Source: Holophagaceae bacterium UBA706 (GTDB lineage Bacteria; Acidobacteriota; Holophagae; Holophagales; Holophagaceae). From it: a stretch of 12,724 nt of DNA. The stretch is taken from contig DBME01000336.1 of the NCBI GenBank assembly GCA_002298155.1, forward strand, positions 1 through 12,724, written 5' to 3'. The notes beneath the pieces were generated by a model. That model did not search any database. It saw nothing but the letters and a program-made list of their open reading frames with translations, and was not told where the DNA came from. Shown here in pieces: positions 1 through 7,583 of this stretch (its first letter is position 1; each line of letters starts with the position of its first letter). The position numbers were made by a program, and so were the translations under genes.

Positions 1-1267
1 CCTCCTCGGGGGTGGCCGGTCCAGGCGGAAGGAGCCGGAAGGCCAGGATGCTGAGCTGGGGCCCGGGGCCGGGGTCCACTCGCGGAAACGCCCGCAGCCG
101 GTCATGGGCGTAGCGCGCCAGGAGGAGCTTCTCCTCCAGGGCGGCGCGGTAGGCTCCGGCGCCGTGCACCTGCAGCGGCAGCCAGAGCCGCAGGGCCCGT
201 GCGTGCTTGCTGAATTCCAGCGTGGTCTCGGAGGGGCTCAGCTCCTCGAGGTCCTCGGGCGGGGAGGGGAGGTAGTCGGCCTGGAAGGCGTGGGCCCGGC
301 GCAGGGGATCCAGGTGGCGCACCAGGACCGCGCCCAGGCCCAGGGGCGTGAACAGGCCCTTGTGGGGGTCCAGCACGAGGCTGTCGCTGCGGTCCATGCC
401 CCTGAGGGCGGCCTTGCCGGGGGCGCACAGGGCGAAGGAGGCCCCGTAGGCGCCGTCGGTGTGCATCCAGAGCCCGTGGCGGGCGGCGAGGTCGGCACAG
501 GTCTCCAGGGGGTCCACGGCGCCGGTGTTGGTGGTGCCGGCGGTGGGCACCAGGAGCCAGGGGCGCAGGCCCCCCGCGCGGTCCGCGAGGATGGCCTTCT
601 CCAGGGCGGCGGGGATCATCCGGTGCTGGTCGTCGGAGGGGATGCGCCGAAGGGGCGACTCGCCCAGCCCCGCCACCCGGAGGGCCTTCTCGATGCAGTG
701 GTGGGCCTGGTCGGAGAGGTAGACGCAGGCCCGGGGCACGTCGGCGCACCTGAGGCCCGCGGCTTCGCGGGCGGCGCAGATGCCCACCAGGTGCGCCATG
801 CTGCCGCCCGAGGCGAGGTTGCCGGAGCTATTCGGCGGGAAGCCCGTCTCCTTCGCCAGCCACGCCAGGACCTGGTTCTCCATGCGCACCGCGCCGGGAT
901 TGGCGAAGTAATAGGCCGAATACCGGTTGGTGACCGCCGCCAGGAGATCCCCCAGGGCGGAAGCGAACAGGCTGGACGGTGGGATGAAGGCCATGTGCCG
1001 GGGCGAGACGCCGTTGGCGCCGACGGAATCCACCTGGTCCTCCAGGAGCTGCAGGATGGCGTCCAGGGGGCGCGGTTCCTCCTGGATGGGGCATGCCGCC
1101 AGGCCGGCCCCCGGGTTGGGCACCTGGGCGTAGGCGGGGGCGGTGGGCTGGCCCTCCAGGAAAGTCTCCGCATAGCCGTGCGCGGCGGCCCAGAGGGCCT
1201 CCCGGCCGGTGGCGCCGGGGCTCAGGAGGCGGGAGCTTGATTCCAGCAGGGAGAGGCGGTCGAGCAT
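1..1267 (-). CDS. PLP-dependent group II amino-acid decarboxylase (aromatic-L-amino-acid decarboxylase-like), 3' end cut by window edge
   Basis: Translating the minus strand from the ATG at 1267 gives 422 uninterrupted residues that run off the left edge. Whole family members are about 470-480 residues, so roughly 50 C-terminal residues are missing. Family landmarks are in order: SDQAH (His189, expected to stack on the cofactor ring), PTAGTTNTGAVDP (241-253), HTDGAYGA with Asp271 (contacts the pyridine nitrogen) and DPHKG with Lys303 (forms the PLP Schiff base). These fit a cytoplasmic enzyme that decarboxylates an L-amino acid to an amine. The residue after the lysine is Gly, where animal aromatic decarboxylases have Trp, so the substrate is not assigned. 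The start is supported by AAAGG six bases upstream. The gene lies 93 bp downstream of the DUF3857 genes on the same strand, with a hairpin between, so it may be transcribed separately. Confidence 0.9.
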   Translation of the reverse strand, partial: MLDRLSLLESSSRLLSPGATGREALWAAAHGYAETFLEGQPTAPAYAQVPNPGAGLAACPIQEEPRPLDAILQLLEDQVDSVGANGVSPRHMAFIPPSSLFASALGDLLAAVTNRYSAYYFANPGAVRMENQVLAWLAKETGFPPNSSGNLASGGSMAHLVGICAAREAAGLRCADVPRACVYLSDQAHHCIEKALRVAGLGESPLRRIPSDDQHRMIPAALEKAILADRAGGLRPWLLVPTAGTTNTGAVDPLETCADLAARHGLWMHTDGAYGASFALCAPGKAALRGMDRSDSLVLDPHKGLFTPLGLGAVLVRHLDPLRRAHAFQADYLPSPPEDLEELSPSETTLEFSKHARALRLWLPLQVHGAGAYRAALEEKLLLARYAHDRLRAFPRVDPGPGPQLSILAFRLLPPGPATPEE

Positions 1268-1311
1268 CGGAGACCTTTGGAAAGGACGTGATGCTCATGA
1301 TCATACGCACA

Positions 1312-1346
1312 GGTCTCTCCGGGACAGCCTATCCCGGAGGGAGACC
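1312..1346 (-). terminator. Hairpin after the DUF3857/transglutaminase operon
   Basis: The arms GGTCTC-TCCGGGA (1312-1324) and TCCCGGA-GG-GAGACC (1332-1346) pair around a 7-base loop, with one 2-base bulge. This gives 13 base pairs starting 15 bases beyond the stop codon at 1361 and ending 45 bases before the decarboxylase start. No U-run follows on the minus strand. It is therefore either an atypical terminator, a processing or attenuation structure, or a stem protecting the 3' end of the upstream message. Confidence 0.5.
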
Positions 1347-1360
1347 GGCGTCTGGGCGGG

Positions 1361-3328
1361 TCAGGGGGCCGTGGCCGCCGCCGTGCGGAATTCGACGCCC
1401 TCCTCGAGGACCTGGTTCACGAGGCTGCGATACGCCTTCCAGGCGGCGACGCCGGCATCGCGCGCGTCCCCGTCGAAATGCGCGTCGCGGTGGACGATGG
1501 TCAGGTCCAGTGCGGCCTTGTCGTCCGCGGCGCGGGCGGTCCACTTCAGGTCCCCGAAGGGGGAGGATCCTTCCAGCGCGGGCAGGGAGGCCGTGGCGGA
1601 CCCGGGCAGGGTCCATTCGGCGTGGTAGGCGTACTCCAGGTCGTTCCGGAGTTCCACCGGGAGCTTGCGGCGGGTGGCCGGTCTCTGGATGGCCTCCAGG
1701 GTGTCCGGGAGGCCCCAGGACTCCAAGCGGACCCGACCCGCGGGGGCGGGGCCCACCTCGGGGCGGGTGACGGTGAACGTCGCTTCGAAGGGCTTCTCCA
1801 GGTCCAGGGGGTCGCCCAGGACCACGTCGGAGACCACGGCCGTGGCCGGGAGCCCGAAGATCCCCCGCAGGCCCCGCTCCGCCAGGTGGGCGGCACCGCC
1901 ACGGTGGGCGCCGGCGCGCAGACCGAAGGCGTTGCCCGTCTCCTGGATGCGGATCCGGGCCGTGAGGCCGCCCTTGCCGTCGGGACCGCCGCGGAGGTCG
2001 ACGTTCCAGCGGGGTACGACGCAGGCCTGGGCGGGCACGGCGGCCCACTGGGCGCCCTCAGGGGTGCAGATGAGGACCTGGCGGCCACGGTGGTCGGCGG
2101 GGAGCATGCCGAAGGGGCAGTAGCGGTCCGTGGTGTCCAGCAGCAGGAACCGTCCCCGGGGCGTCTCCACCTCCGCGGGCAGGCCGAGGCTCGCCTCCAG
2201 GCGGATCGCGGCGATGGCGTGGTTGAAGGCCATGGGATCCGGGGGACCGCCAGGGTGGGCCTCCCGGTCGAAGATCGCGCAGAGCACCGGATAGCCCTCG
2301 AGTCCGGCGCCGGCGGCCTCGCCCATGAGGCAGGAGGCGTGGTCCTTGCAGTCGCCGTTGCGGCGGCGCACCACCTCGGGGCAGGGCAGGGGAATCCAGG
2401 CGCGGTCGGGGGTTAGGTAGGCCATCTGGTAGGTGAGCTGGCGGTTCATCCAGTCGACGATTTTCGCCAGGGCCTCCCGGGGAGGGAGGCCCTTCACGGC
2501 CAGCGCCCCCGAGGGCGTCGCGCCGGCGCGGAAACGCCCCGCGAAGTAGGTGGCGAAGGTATCCCAGGTGGCGAGCGAGGGCATGTCGCGCAGACCTGGA
2601 TCCAGGGCGCGCACCAGGACGGAGGGCATCAGGGAGAGCAGCGGCGGATGCAACCTCTCGTTGGCGGGAAGCGCAGGGAGATGGTCGCAGGCCAGGCCGC
2701 CGCCGGGGAGCGGGACGGGGGTGAGTCCCCAGGTCGCCCAGTTCCGGGGATCCAGGCGCATTTCGGCGCCGGCGGGTTCCGCCCGGGACGTCAGTTCCCA
2801 GCGGCGCACGGGGTGCTCCTCCAGGGGCAGTTCCAGGGTGCAGGGGCCGGAGGCGCGGGTGTAGGTCTCCTCCGACTGGAAGGCGACGATGCTGCCCGGC
2901 ACCACCCGCCCCACCAGGGCGTATTTCAAGGTGCTCGTGGTCACCGCTCCCTGCGGATCGGCATCCACCCTCACCGTGTCGTCGCGGCCCAGCTTCACCA
3001 GCTCCCCATCGGGGCGTAGGTTCCAGGCCTTGAGGGAAAGCGACCGGGTCGCACCGCCGCCAAGGTCGTGCATGACGTACCAGGCTTCGTCGAGCCCGCG
3101 GGAATTCAGGATCTTGACGAGGCGGAAGGTGCGGCTGCGGATGGCCCCGGCCCCCAGGTAGGCGACCTCCTGGCGCTGCAGGAGCACCCAGGCGTCGGCG
3201 GCCGCGGGCGGCTTCTCGTCACGGGCCTGGATGGCCGCGTTACGGGCCCATGGGGGCAGATCGGACAGATCCTGGGCCGGCAGGGCCAGGCCCAGGAGGA
3301 AGGGCAGGAGGCGGAGGGTTCTGATCAC
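1361..3328 (-). CDS. Exported DUF3857/transglutaminase-like protein with intact catalytic triad
   Basis: A 655-residue protein with a signal peptide (residues 1-18, likely cut LPA|QD). A DUF3857-like region (about 55-200) follows, containing a PDG turn near 106-108. A transglutaminase-like core spans about 285-410. The core shows NGDCKDHA with Cys327, AFNHAI with His370 and LLLDTTDRYCPFG with Asp398, the usual Cys-His-Asp order. The remaining 230 residues look like the beta-rich C-terminal part of such proteins. It should act in the periplasm or at the cell surface; cross-linking, proteolysis or amide hydrolysis are all possible, and the substrate is unknown. The GTG start overlaps the stop of the upstream paralogue by 4 bp (GTGA). 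Its only Shine-Dalgarno-like stretch, GGAG, is rather distant, so translational coupling is likely. Confidence 0.9.
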   Translation of the reverse strand: MIRTLRLLPFLLGLALPAQDLSDLPPWARNAAIQARDEKPPAAADAWVLLQRQEVAYLGAGAIRSRTFRLVKILNSRGLDEAWYVMHDLGGGATRSLSLKAWNLRPDGELVKLGRDDTVRVDADPQGAVTTSTLKYALVGRVVPGSIVAFQSEETYTRASGPCTLELPLEEHPVRRWELTSRAEPAGAEMRLDPRNWATWGLTPVPLPGGGLACDHLPALPANERLHPPLLSLMPSVLVRALDPGLRDMPSLATWDTFATYFAGRFRAGATPSGALAVKGLPPREALAKIVDWMNRQLTYQMAYLTPDRAWIPLPCPEVVRRRNGDCKDHASCLMGEAAGAGLEGYPVLCAIFDREAHPGGPPDPMAFNHAIAAIRLEASLGLPAEVETPRGRFLLLDTTDRYCPFGMLPADHRGRQVLICTPEGAQWAAVPAQACVVPRWNVDLRGGPDGKGGLTARIRIQETGNAFGLRAGAHRGGAAHLAERGLRGIFGLPATAVVSDVVLGDPLDLEKPFEATFTVTRPEVGPAPAGRVRLESWGLPDTLEAIQRPATRRKLPVELRNDLEYAYHAEWTLPGSATASLPALEGSSPFGDLKWTARAADDKAALDLTIVHRDAHFDGDARDAGVAAWKAYRSLVNQVLEEGVEFRTAAATAP

Positions 3329-5328
3329 TGCTTTTCAAACTCCAGTTCGCGATGGTAGCCGTCCTCGACCCAGCCCACGAATTGGCGGAGCTCCGGCTCC
3401 GCCGCGGCGGGGGCCGAAAGGCGCGAGACCTCCACGTGGAATTGCACCTTGGCGGTGGCGCCGTCGGCGGCGGGAGTCACCGTGAAGATGACCTTGCCGA
3501 ACGAGTTCTCCTTCCGGAGGTCCGGCGTGGGAAGAAGCTTGTAGCCCTTGGGGACAGCCATGACGCATTCGGCATCGTGGATCCTCAGGTAGCCCATGAC
3601 GATGGGGACCGTCCTCCTCTCCGGCCAGGTGGAGGCCAGGAAGAACGGTTCGGACATGCCGGGGAAAGGATCCACCCGGAAGCGGGCAGCGGCGGGAATC
3701 TCCCGCGCCGCGTCCACCTCCCAGGCCACGTTCTTGTCCGGGTCGAGAACGTTGGAAACCGAGGCGCGCGAGATGGTGGAGTCCTTGATGGCGGCCGCCA
3801 TGCTCTCCTTGAGGTTCCGGTCCGCCTCCTCCGGCGCGTCGGCCAGGTAGTCGCGGCGCTCCATGAGTTCCTGGAAGCCCGTGAAGCCGGCCTGGAGAGA
3901 AATCTTCTCCTCGGTGCCCGCGAAGTCGATCCTGAACCGGTAGACGGCGCGGTTGAATTCCGGAGGCAGGGCGGGGATGACTTCCGGCCGGGGCTCCCAG
4001 GCGGGGAGGTCCATGACCAGTCCCTGCACGCCCTGGTAGACGGGAAGGATCAGGCCCGGTGGCGCGAAGCGCAGGCCCGGATCCATCCACAGCGTTCGGG
4101 TGAAGTCGATGGGGATGCCGATCAGGGGACGATCCAGCTGATAGACGTCCGTGATATCCGTGCGCAGGAGCCGGTGGTTTCGGTTCGTAACCATGGCGAT
4201 CCGCGGCTGGAGACCCGCCTGCTCTGCCAGGGCCAGGTAGGCGAACACCATGCCCAAGGCGCTGGTGCGGCCGGTGGAGGCCGTGGCGTCCAGGTCCCAG
4301 GGATTGACCTTGTCGAGGGTCTCCCCCTTGTGGAATTTCGCATCCTCGTCGTGGGTGGCCCAGGTCTGGTTGACGATGCGCCGGTCCAGGCGCCGCAGGA
4401 GGGTCTCCCCGGCCTTGGCATGATCGGCGGGCAGCCCCTCCAGCAGTTCCTTGGCCAGGGCGTCGAAGGCGCGGCCTCGTTTGAGGTCCTTCCAGAAGGA
4501 GTTCCGGTAGTACTGGTAGGTGGCCTCCTTCCAGTAGTCGGCGGGTTTGGAGCGAGCCTTGTCGGCCAGGTAGAAGGGCTGTGTCCACACCTGCACCGAG
4601 GGGCGTCCCGAGAGGGGCTCCAGCGAGTAGGGCGAGCGTTCCTGGGCGGGCACATCCTTGAAGGTGTAGGTGAACTGCGTGCCATCCTTCTTCAGTTCGG
4701 GCTCCTTGCAGGTCCCGGGGTCCACGTAGGAGGCCCACCGGAAGGCCCGCCAGAACTCAATCACCAGCAGGCGGGTCTTGAAGGGGCCGCCGAAGCGCCA
4801 GAGCGCGGAATGGCCGAGACTGTAAGGGATCTGGTGCTCGTCGCCGCCCGTGGCGACCTCCCGGTTCCCCATCTGGAAGAAGTATTTCTGGCCGCCGGCG
4901 GCGATCTCCACCCACTGGAGCTCCACGACGCAGTTCGCCGTGATGCCCGGGGGAAGGATCACCTTCACGTCCCGCTCGTCGCCCTTGGTGCCAACGCTCT
5001 TCTGGAGGAAGTCCTTGCTCTTGTCGAAAACCACCTGGGTGCCGTCGGGCTGCACCGTCCGGCCCTCGATGGACGAGGCTTCCGGAAGGAAGGGCACGAG
5101 TTCCGCAGCGGCCTTGCCCTTCTCCGAGAGGATCCGCACACGGAGGACATGCTTGATCGCCGTGCCGGTGAAGCAGATCCGCTGCTCAAGAATGACGGCC
5201 CCGACTTCGCCCCTGGCGGGATCTTCCTTCATGGCCCAGACCTCGGGGGGGATGGGGGCCCACCCACCCGCCTGGAGGGTGAAGGCGATGCCGCAGGCCA
5301 GGACCGGGATAATCCTAGAGAAGGTCAT
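3325..5328 (-). CDS. Exported DUF3857/transglutaminase-like protein, catalytic cysteine lost
   Basis: A 667-residue protein. I chose the ATG at 5328 because AAGGAG sits five bases upstream; the ATG at 5343 would place that site inside the gene. A signal peptide (about 1-20, cut near LQA|GG) precedes a DUF3857-like region (about 45-200) with GRTVQPDGTQV at 89-99. The later core parallels the downstream paralogue, but where that protein has GDCKDHA this one reads STGRTSA (351-357), with Gly353 at about the Cys position. The region around WMDPGLRFAPPG (414-425) still aligns with the Asp segment, and a possible His is at 385. The fold is probably kept and catalysis lost. It is first in a two-gene unit with a GTGA overlap, so the two proteins are made together and may work as scaffold and enzyme. 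That relationship is inferred from position only. Confidence 0.87.
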   Translation of the reverse strand: MTFSRIIPVLACGIAFTLQAGGWAPIPPEVWAMKEDPARGEVGAVILEQRICFTGTAIKHVLRVRILSEKGKAAAELVPFLPEASSIEGRTVQPDGTQVVFDKSKDFLQKSVGTKGDERDVKVILPPGITANCVVELQWVEIAAGGQKYFFQMGNREVATGGDEHQIPYSLGHSALWRFGGPFKTRLLVIEFWRAFRWASYVDPGTCKEPELKKDGTQFTYTFKDVPAQERSPYSLEPLSGRPSVQVWTQPFYLADKARSKPADYWKEATYQYYRNSFWKDLKRGRAFDALAKELLEGLPADHAKAGETLLRRLDRRIVNQTWATHDEDAKFHKGETLDKVNPWDLDATASTGRTSALGMVFAYLALAEQAGLQPRIAMVTNRNHRLLRTDITDVYQLDRPLIGIPIDFTRTLWMDPGLRFAPPGLILPVYQGVQGLVMDLPAWEPRPEVIPALPPEFNRAVYRFRIDFAGTEEKISLQAGFTGFQELMERRDYLADAPEEADRNLKESMAAAIKDSTISRASVSNVLDPDKNVAWEVDAAREIPAAARFRVDPFPGMSEPFFLASTWPERRTVPIVMGYLRIHDAECVMAVPKGYKLLPTPDLRKENSFGKVIFTVTPAADGATAKVQFHVEVSRLSAPAAAEPELRQFVGWVEDGYHRELEFEKQ

Positions 5329-5441
5329 GGGTGCTCCTTGCATGGGACCCGCCGGGGGAACAGCGGTAGTCGGGTTTTTGTGCGGGGATCACCTAGAAAT
5401 TTCCCACAAATGGCTCTGGATAGATAGGGAAGGGTGGAAGA

Positions 5442-5459
5442 TCACGTGACATTCGTCAC
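5442..5459. promoter_or_regulatory. CRP/HcpR-like inverted repeat in divergent spacer
   Basis: GTGAC-ATTC-GTCAC (5446-5459) matches the core GTGA-N6-TCAC recognised by CRP-type regulators. An overlapping TCACGTGA (5442-5449) adds a third half-site. It lies 114 bp from the DUF3857 start and 89 bp from the membrane-protein start, in the 219-bp spacer between the divergent units, so it could serve either. The outer T/A positions of the classical CRP consensus are absent. I could not place a convincing -35/-10 pair for either gene in this spacer. Confidence 0.35.
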
Positions 5460-5547
5460 CCGCATGCCGGTGTGATGCCATGGGTCGATGGGACAATCGT
5501 GATCCAGGTCGCCAGGGCGTTCTTGCACCATGAAGGCTGGGGGACGC

Positions 5548-6207
5548 ATGCGCAAAGGCGATGGGATCTGGATCCTGGCTCTGGCCGCCGTGGTGGCGTC
5601 CCTGTCCGTGCCAGCGTCGCATCGCGCCTTCGTGCAGGTGACGGCCGCGCATCCCTTCCTGATCGGGTTCGCGAAGTTCTTCCTGCTGGCAACCATGGGC
5701 GAGCTGCTCGCCCTGCGCATCGTCACGGGGGCCTGGAAGGCGCCCAGCGCCCTGGCGCAGCGGGCGGTGATCTGGGGTTTCCTGGGCATGGCCATCGTGC
5801 TGGTCTTCAGCATCTTCGGGGCGGGCGTAGCCGACGCCCTGAAGAAGGGCCTGCTGCCCGGCGGCGATTCCCGTCTGGCCTTCGCCTTCGCGGTGAGCGC
5901 CATCATGAACCTGACTTTCGCGCCGGCGATGATGCTCACCCACCGCATGACCGACACGTGGCTGGACCTGCGGGGCGAGACCCCAGGGACGGTGCCTTCC
6001 CTGGCCGCCGTGGTGGCCCGCATCGATTGGAAGGGCTTCGTGGGTTTCGTGCTCTTCCGCACCATCCCGTTCTTCTGGATCCCCGCCCACACCCTGACCT
6101 TCCTGCTGCCTCCGGAATACCGGGTGCTGGCCGCGGCCTTCCTCTCCATCGCCCTGGGCGCCCTCCTCGCCTTCGCCAAGAAGCGGTCCGCGCAGGCCCG
6201 CGCGTGA
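5548..6207 (+). CDS. Six-helix inner-membrane protein, Mpv17/PMP22-like
   Basis: A 219-residue protein that is mostly hydrophobic, with about six membrane segments near residues 7-24, 37-57, 74-95, 111-131, 163-187 and 191-211, and a basic tail. The C-terminal stretch IDWKGF...FRTIPFFWIPAH...LPPEYRVLAAAF...LGALLAF resembles the conserved end of the Mpv17/PMP22 family (aromatic-rich helix, then YRV and a closing helix). That assignment is from memory, not a search. Eukaryotic members sit in mitochondrial or peroxisomal membranes and are linked to channel or metabolite functions; bacterial members are uncharacterised. I chose the ATG at 5548, which has GGGGGA just upstream. The ATG at 5530 would add six residues and has a poorer site. 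Its stop overlaps the GTG of the following barrel gene, suggesting the products are linked. Confidence 0.72.
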   Translation: MRKGDGIWILALAAVVASLSVPASHRAFVQVTAAHPFLIGFAKFFLLATMGELLALRIVTGAWKAPSALAQRAVIWGFLGMAIVLVFSIFGAGVADALKKGLLPGGDSRLAFAFAVSAIMNLTFAPAMMLTHRMTDTWLDLRGETPGTVPSLAAVVARIDWKGFVGFVLFRTIPFFWIPAHTLTFLLPPEYRVLAAAFLSIALGALLAFAKKRSAQARA

Positions 6208-7535
6208 AGGCCGCGATCCTTCCGCTCCTCCTCTTCGCCGCCCCCCTCCCGGCCCAGGACGCGGCGCCGCGCCCGGCCCTGGACTTCGGCTTCGAGGAGC
6301 GGGTGCGCTCCGAGGACTGGGACAACATCATCGACCACAACGACGCCAAGGCCGACTACCGGACCCACTACCGGTTCCGCACGCGGGTCTGGGCGACGTA
6401 CCGGTTCTCCCCGGACCTGGAGGTCACCGCGGGCCTGTGCAACGAGAACCGCAAGACGGTCCGGCCCTCCACCTACGTCTACAACGGCCGGGAGATCTTC
6501 TTCGAGACGCTGTTCGTGGACTACCGTCCCGCCCCGGGCCTCTCCATGCGGGTGGGCCGGCAGAACATCATGCGGGGCGAGGGGTTCATCCTCATGGACG
6601 GCAGTTCCGGCGACGGGTCGCGGAGCGCCTACCTGAACGCGGCGGTGCTGGGCTGGGAGGCCGGGCCGTCGAAACTGGAGTTCATGGCCATCTCCGATCC
6701 CAAGGAGGACAGCTACCTGCCCGTGATCAACGAGATCACCGACCCCGCGCAGAAGGTCCGCCTCAACGAGTGGGACGAGCGGGCCCTGGGCGTCTACTAC
6801 ACCCGCAAGGCGCCCACGGGCTCGACCCTGGAAGCCTATGCCTTCCTCAAGACCGAGCGCGACGACTACCGCGCCCCCTCCAGCGCCCTCTTCCGCCCCG
6901 ACCGGCGCTTCACGACCGTGGGGGGCCGGGCTTCGTGGGAAGCGGGGAACGGGTGGACCGCCACCGCCGAGGCCGCGGGCCAGTGGGGCCGGCAGGACAC
7001 CGCGCCAGGGGCCACCACAGGCGCCAGGGACATCGCGGCCTGGGGCGGCTACGCCCGGGTCCGCAAGGCCTTCGACGTGCCCTGGAAGCCCCGGGCCTCG
7101 CTGGGCTTCATCGGCCTCTCCGGCCAGGATCCCCATTCCGCCCGCATCACCGCGTGGGATCCGGTCTTTTCCCGCTGGCCCAAATGGAGCGAACTCCTCA
7201 TCTACTCCCAGGTCCCCGAGAACGGCGTGGCCTACTGGACCAACATGGCCATGTGGGAAGCGGAGGTGCGGGTCACGCCCGTGCGCAACCTGGACCTGCG
7301 CGCCACCTTCTACCGGCTGGGCGCCCTGGAGGCACCCGCGGCGCCGGGGGCGGTCTTCGGGACGGGGCGGGACCGCGGCCGGCTCTGGCAGGTGCGGGCC
7401 GACGTCGCGCTGAGCCCGTCCCTGAAGGGGCACGCCCTCTACGAGCACCTGGCCCCCGGGGACTTCTACGCCATGAGGGACGGCGGGCACTTCCTGCGCT
7501 TCGAGATGGCTTGGACCTTCAAGGCCCATTCCTGA
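6204..7535 (+). CDS. Outer-membrane beta-barrel porin, alginate-export-like
   Basis: A 443-residue protein with a signal peptide (residues 1-17, cut PLPA|QD). The rest has alternating polar/hydrophobic strands and many aromatic residues, typical of an outer-membrane barrel. The segment VDYRPAPGLSMRVGRQ (105-120), then GEGFILMDG and DGSRSAYLNAA, matches the pattern I associate with the alginate-export (AlgE-like) barrel family. The last strand ends in FEMAWTF near the C terminus, as barrel proteins usually do. A diffusion role for an anionic or sugar-like solute is possible; alginate itself is not implied, since no alginate genes are visible. It starts with GTG inside the stop of the Mpv17-like gene (GTGA overlap at 6204-6207). 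An open frame extends upstream to 5472, but that part is antisense-like shadow and lacks a signal peptide. Confidence 0.85.
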   Translation: MKAAILPLLLFAAPLPAQDAAPRPALDFGFEERVRSEDWDNIIDHNDAKADYRTHYRFRTRVWATYRFSPDLEVTAGLCNENRKTVRPSTYVYNGREIFFETLFVDYRPAPGLSMRVGRQNIMRGEGFILMDGSSGDGSRSAYLNAAVLGWEAGPSKLEFMAISDPKEDSYLPVINEITDPAQKVRLNEWDERALGVYYTRKAPTGSTLEAYAFLKTERDDYRAPSSALFRPDRRFTTVGGRASWEAGNGWTATAEAAGQWGRQDTAPGATTGARDIAAWGGYARVRKAFDVPWKPRASLGFIGLSGQDPHSARITAWDPVFSRWPKWSELLIYSQVPENGVAYWTNMAMWEAEVRVTPVRNLDLRATFYRLGALEAPAAPGAVFGTGRDRGRLWQVRADVALSPSLKGHALYEHLAPGDFYAMRDGGHFLRFEMAWTFKAHS

Positions 7536-7539
7536 CGCG

Positions 7540-7565
7540 GAAAGGGGACCCGGAGGCCCCCTTTC
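7540..7565. terminator. Hairpin between convergent porin and glutamine synthetase genes
   Basis: GAAAGGGG (7540-7547) and CCCCTTTC (7558-7565) form a perfect 8-bp stem with a 10-base loop, 5 bp past the porin stop and 18 bp past the glutamine synthetase stop. Its symmetry and central position suit a bidirectional terminator. The pyrimidine-rich CTTTCTTC on the plus strand gives only a weak U-tract; there is none on the minus side. Confidence 0.6.
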
Positions 7566-7583
7566 TTCACGTTTGCCGGAGGA

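Noticed and set aside
1298..1309. TGATCATACGCA, also present at 12637-12648
   Set aside because: Several 12-base matches are expected by chance in a window this long, and the flanks do not match, so it is not evidence for an attachment site or transposed copy.
3352..5427. A 691-codon open frame on the plus strand
   Set aside because: It is antisense to the DUF3857 gene; its Gly/Val/His-rich composition with no domains, and the high GC, explain a chance open frame. The opposite strand has a signal peptide, a ribosome site and recognisable motifs.
5472..6203. Upstream extension of the barrel gene into one 687-residue protein
   Set aside because: The added part is an out-of-frame reading of the Mpv17-like gene; the GTG at 6204 begins a clean signal peptide.
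5442..7529. A 695-codon open frame on the minus strand
   Set aside because: It is antisense to the membrane-protein and barrel genes, low-complexity (Pro/Gly/Arg/Val), with no domain or ribosome site.
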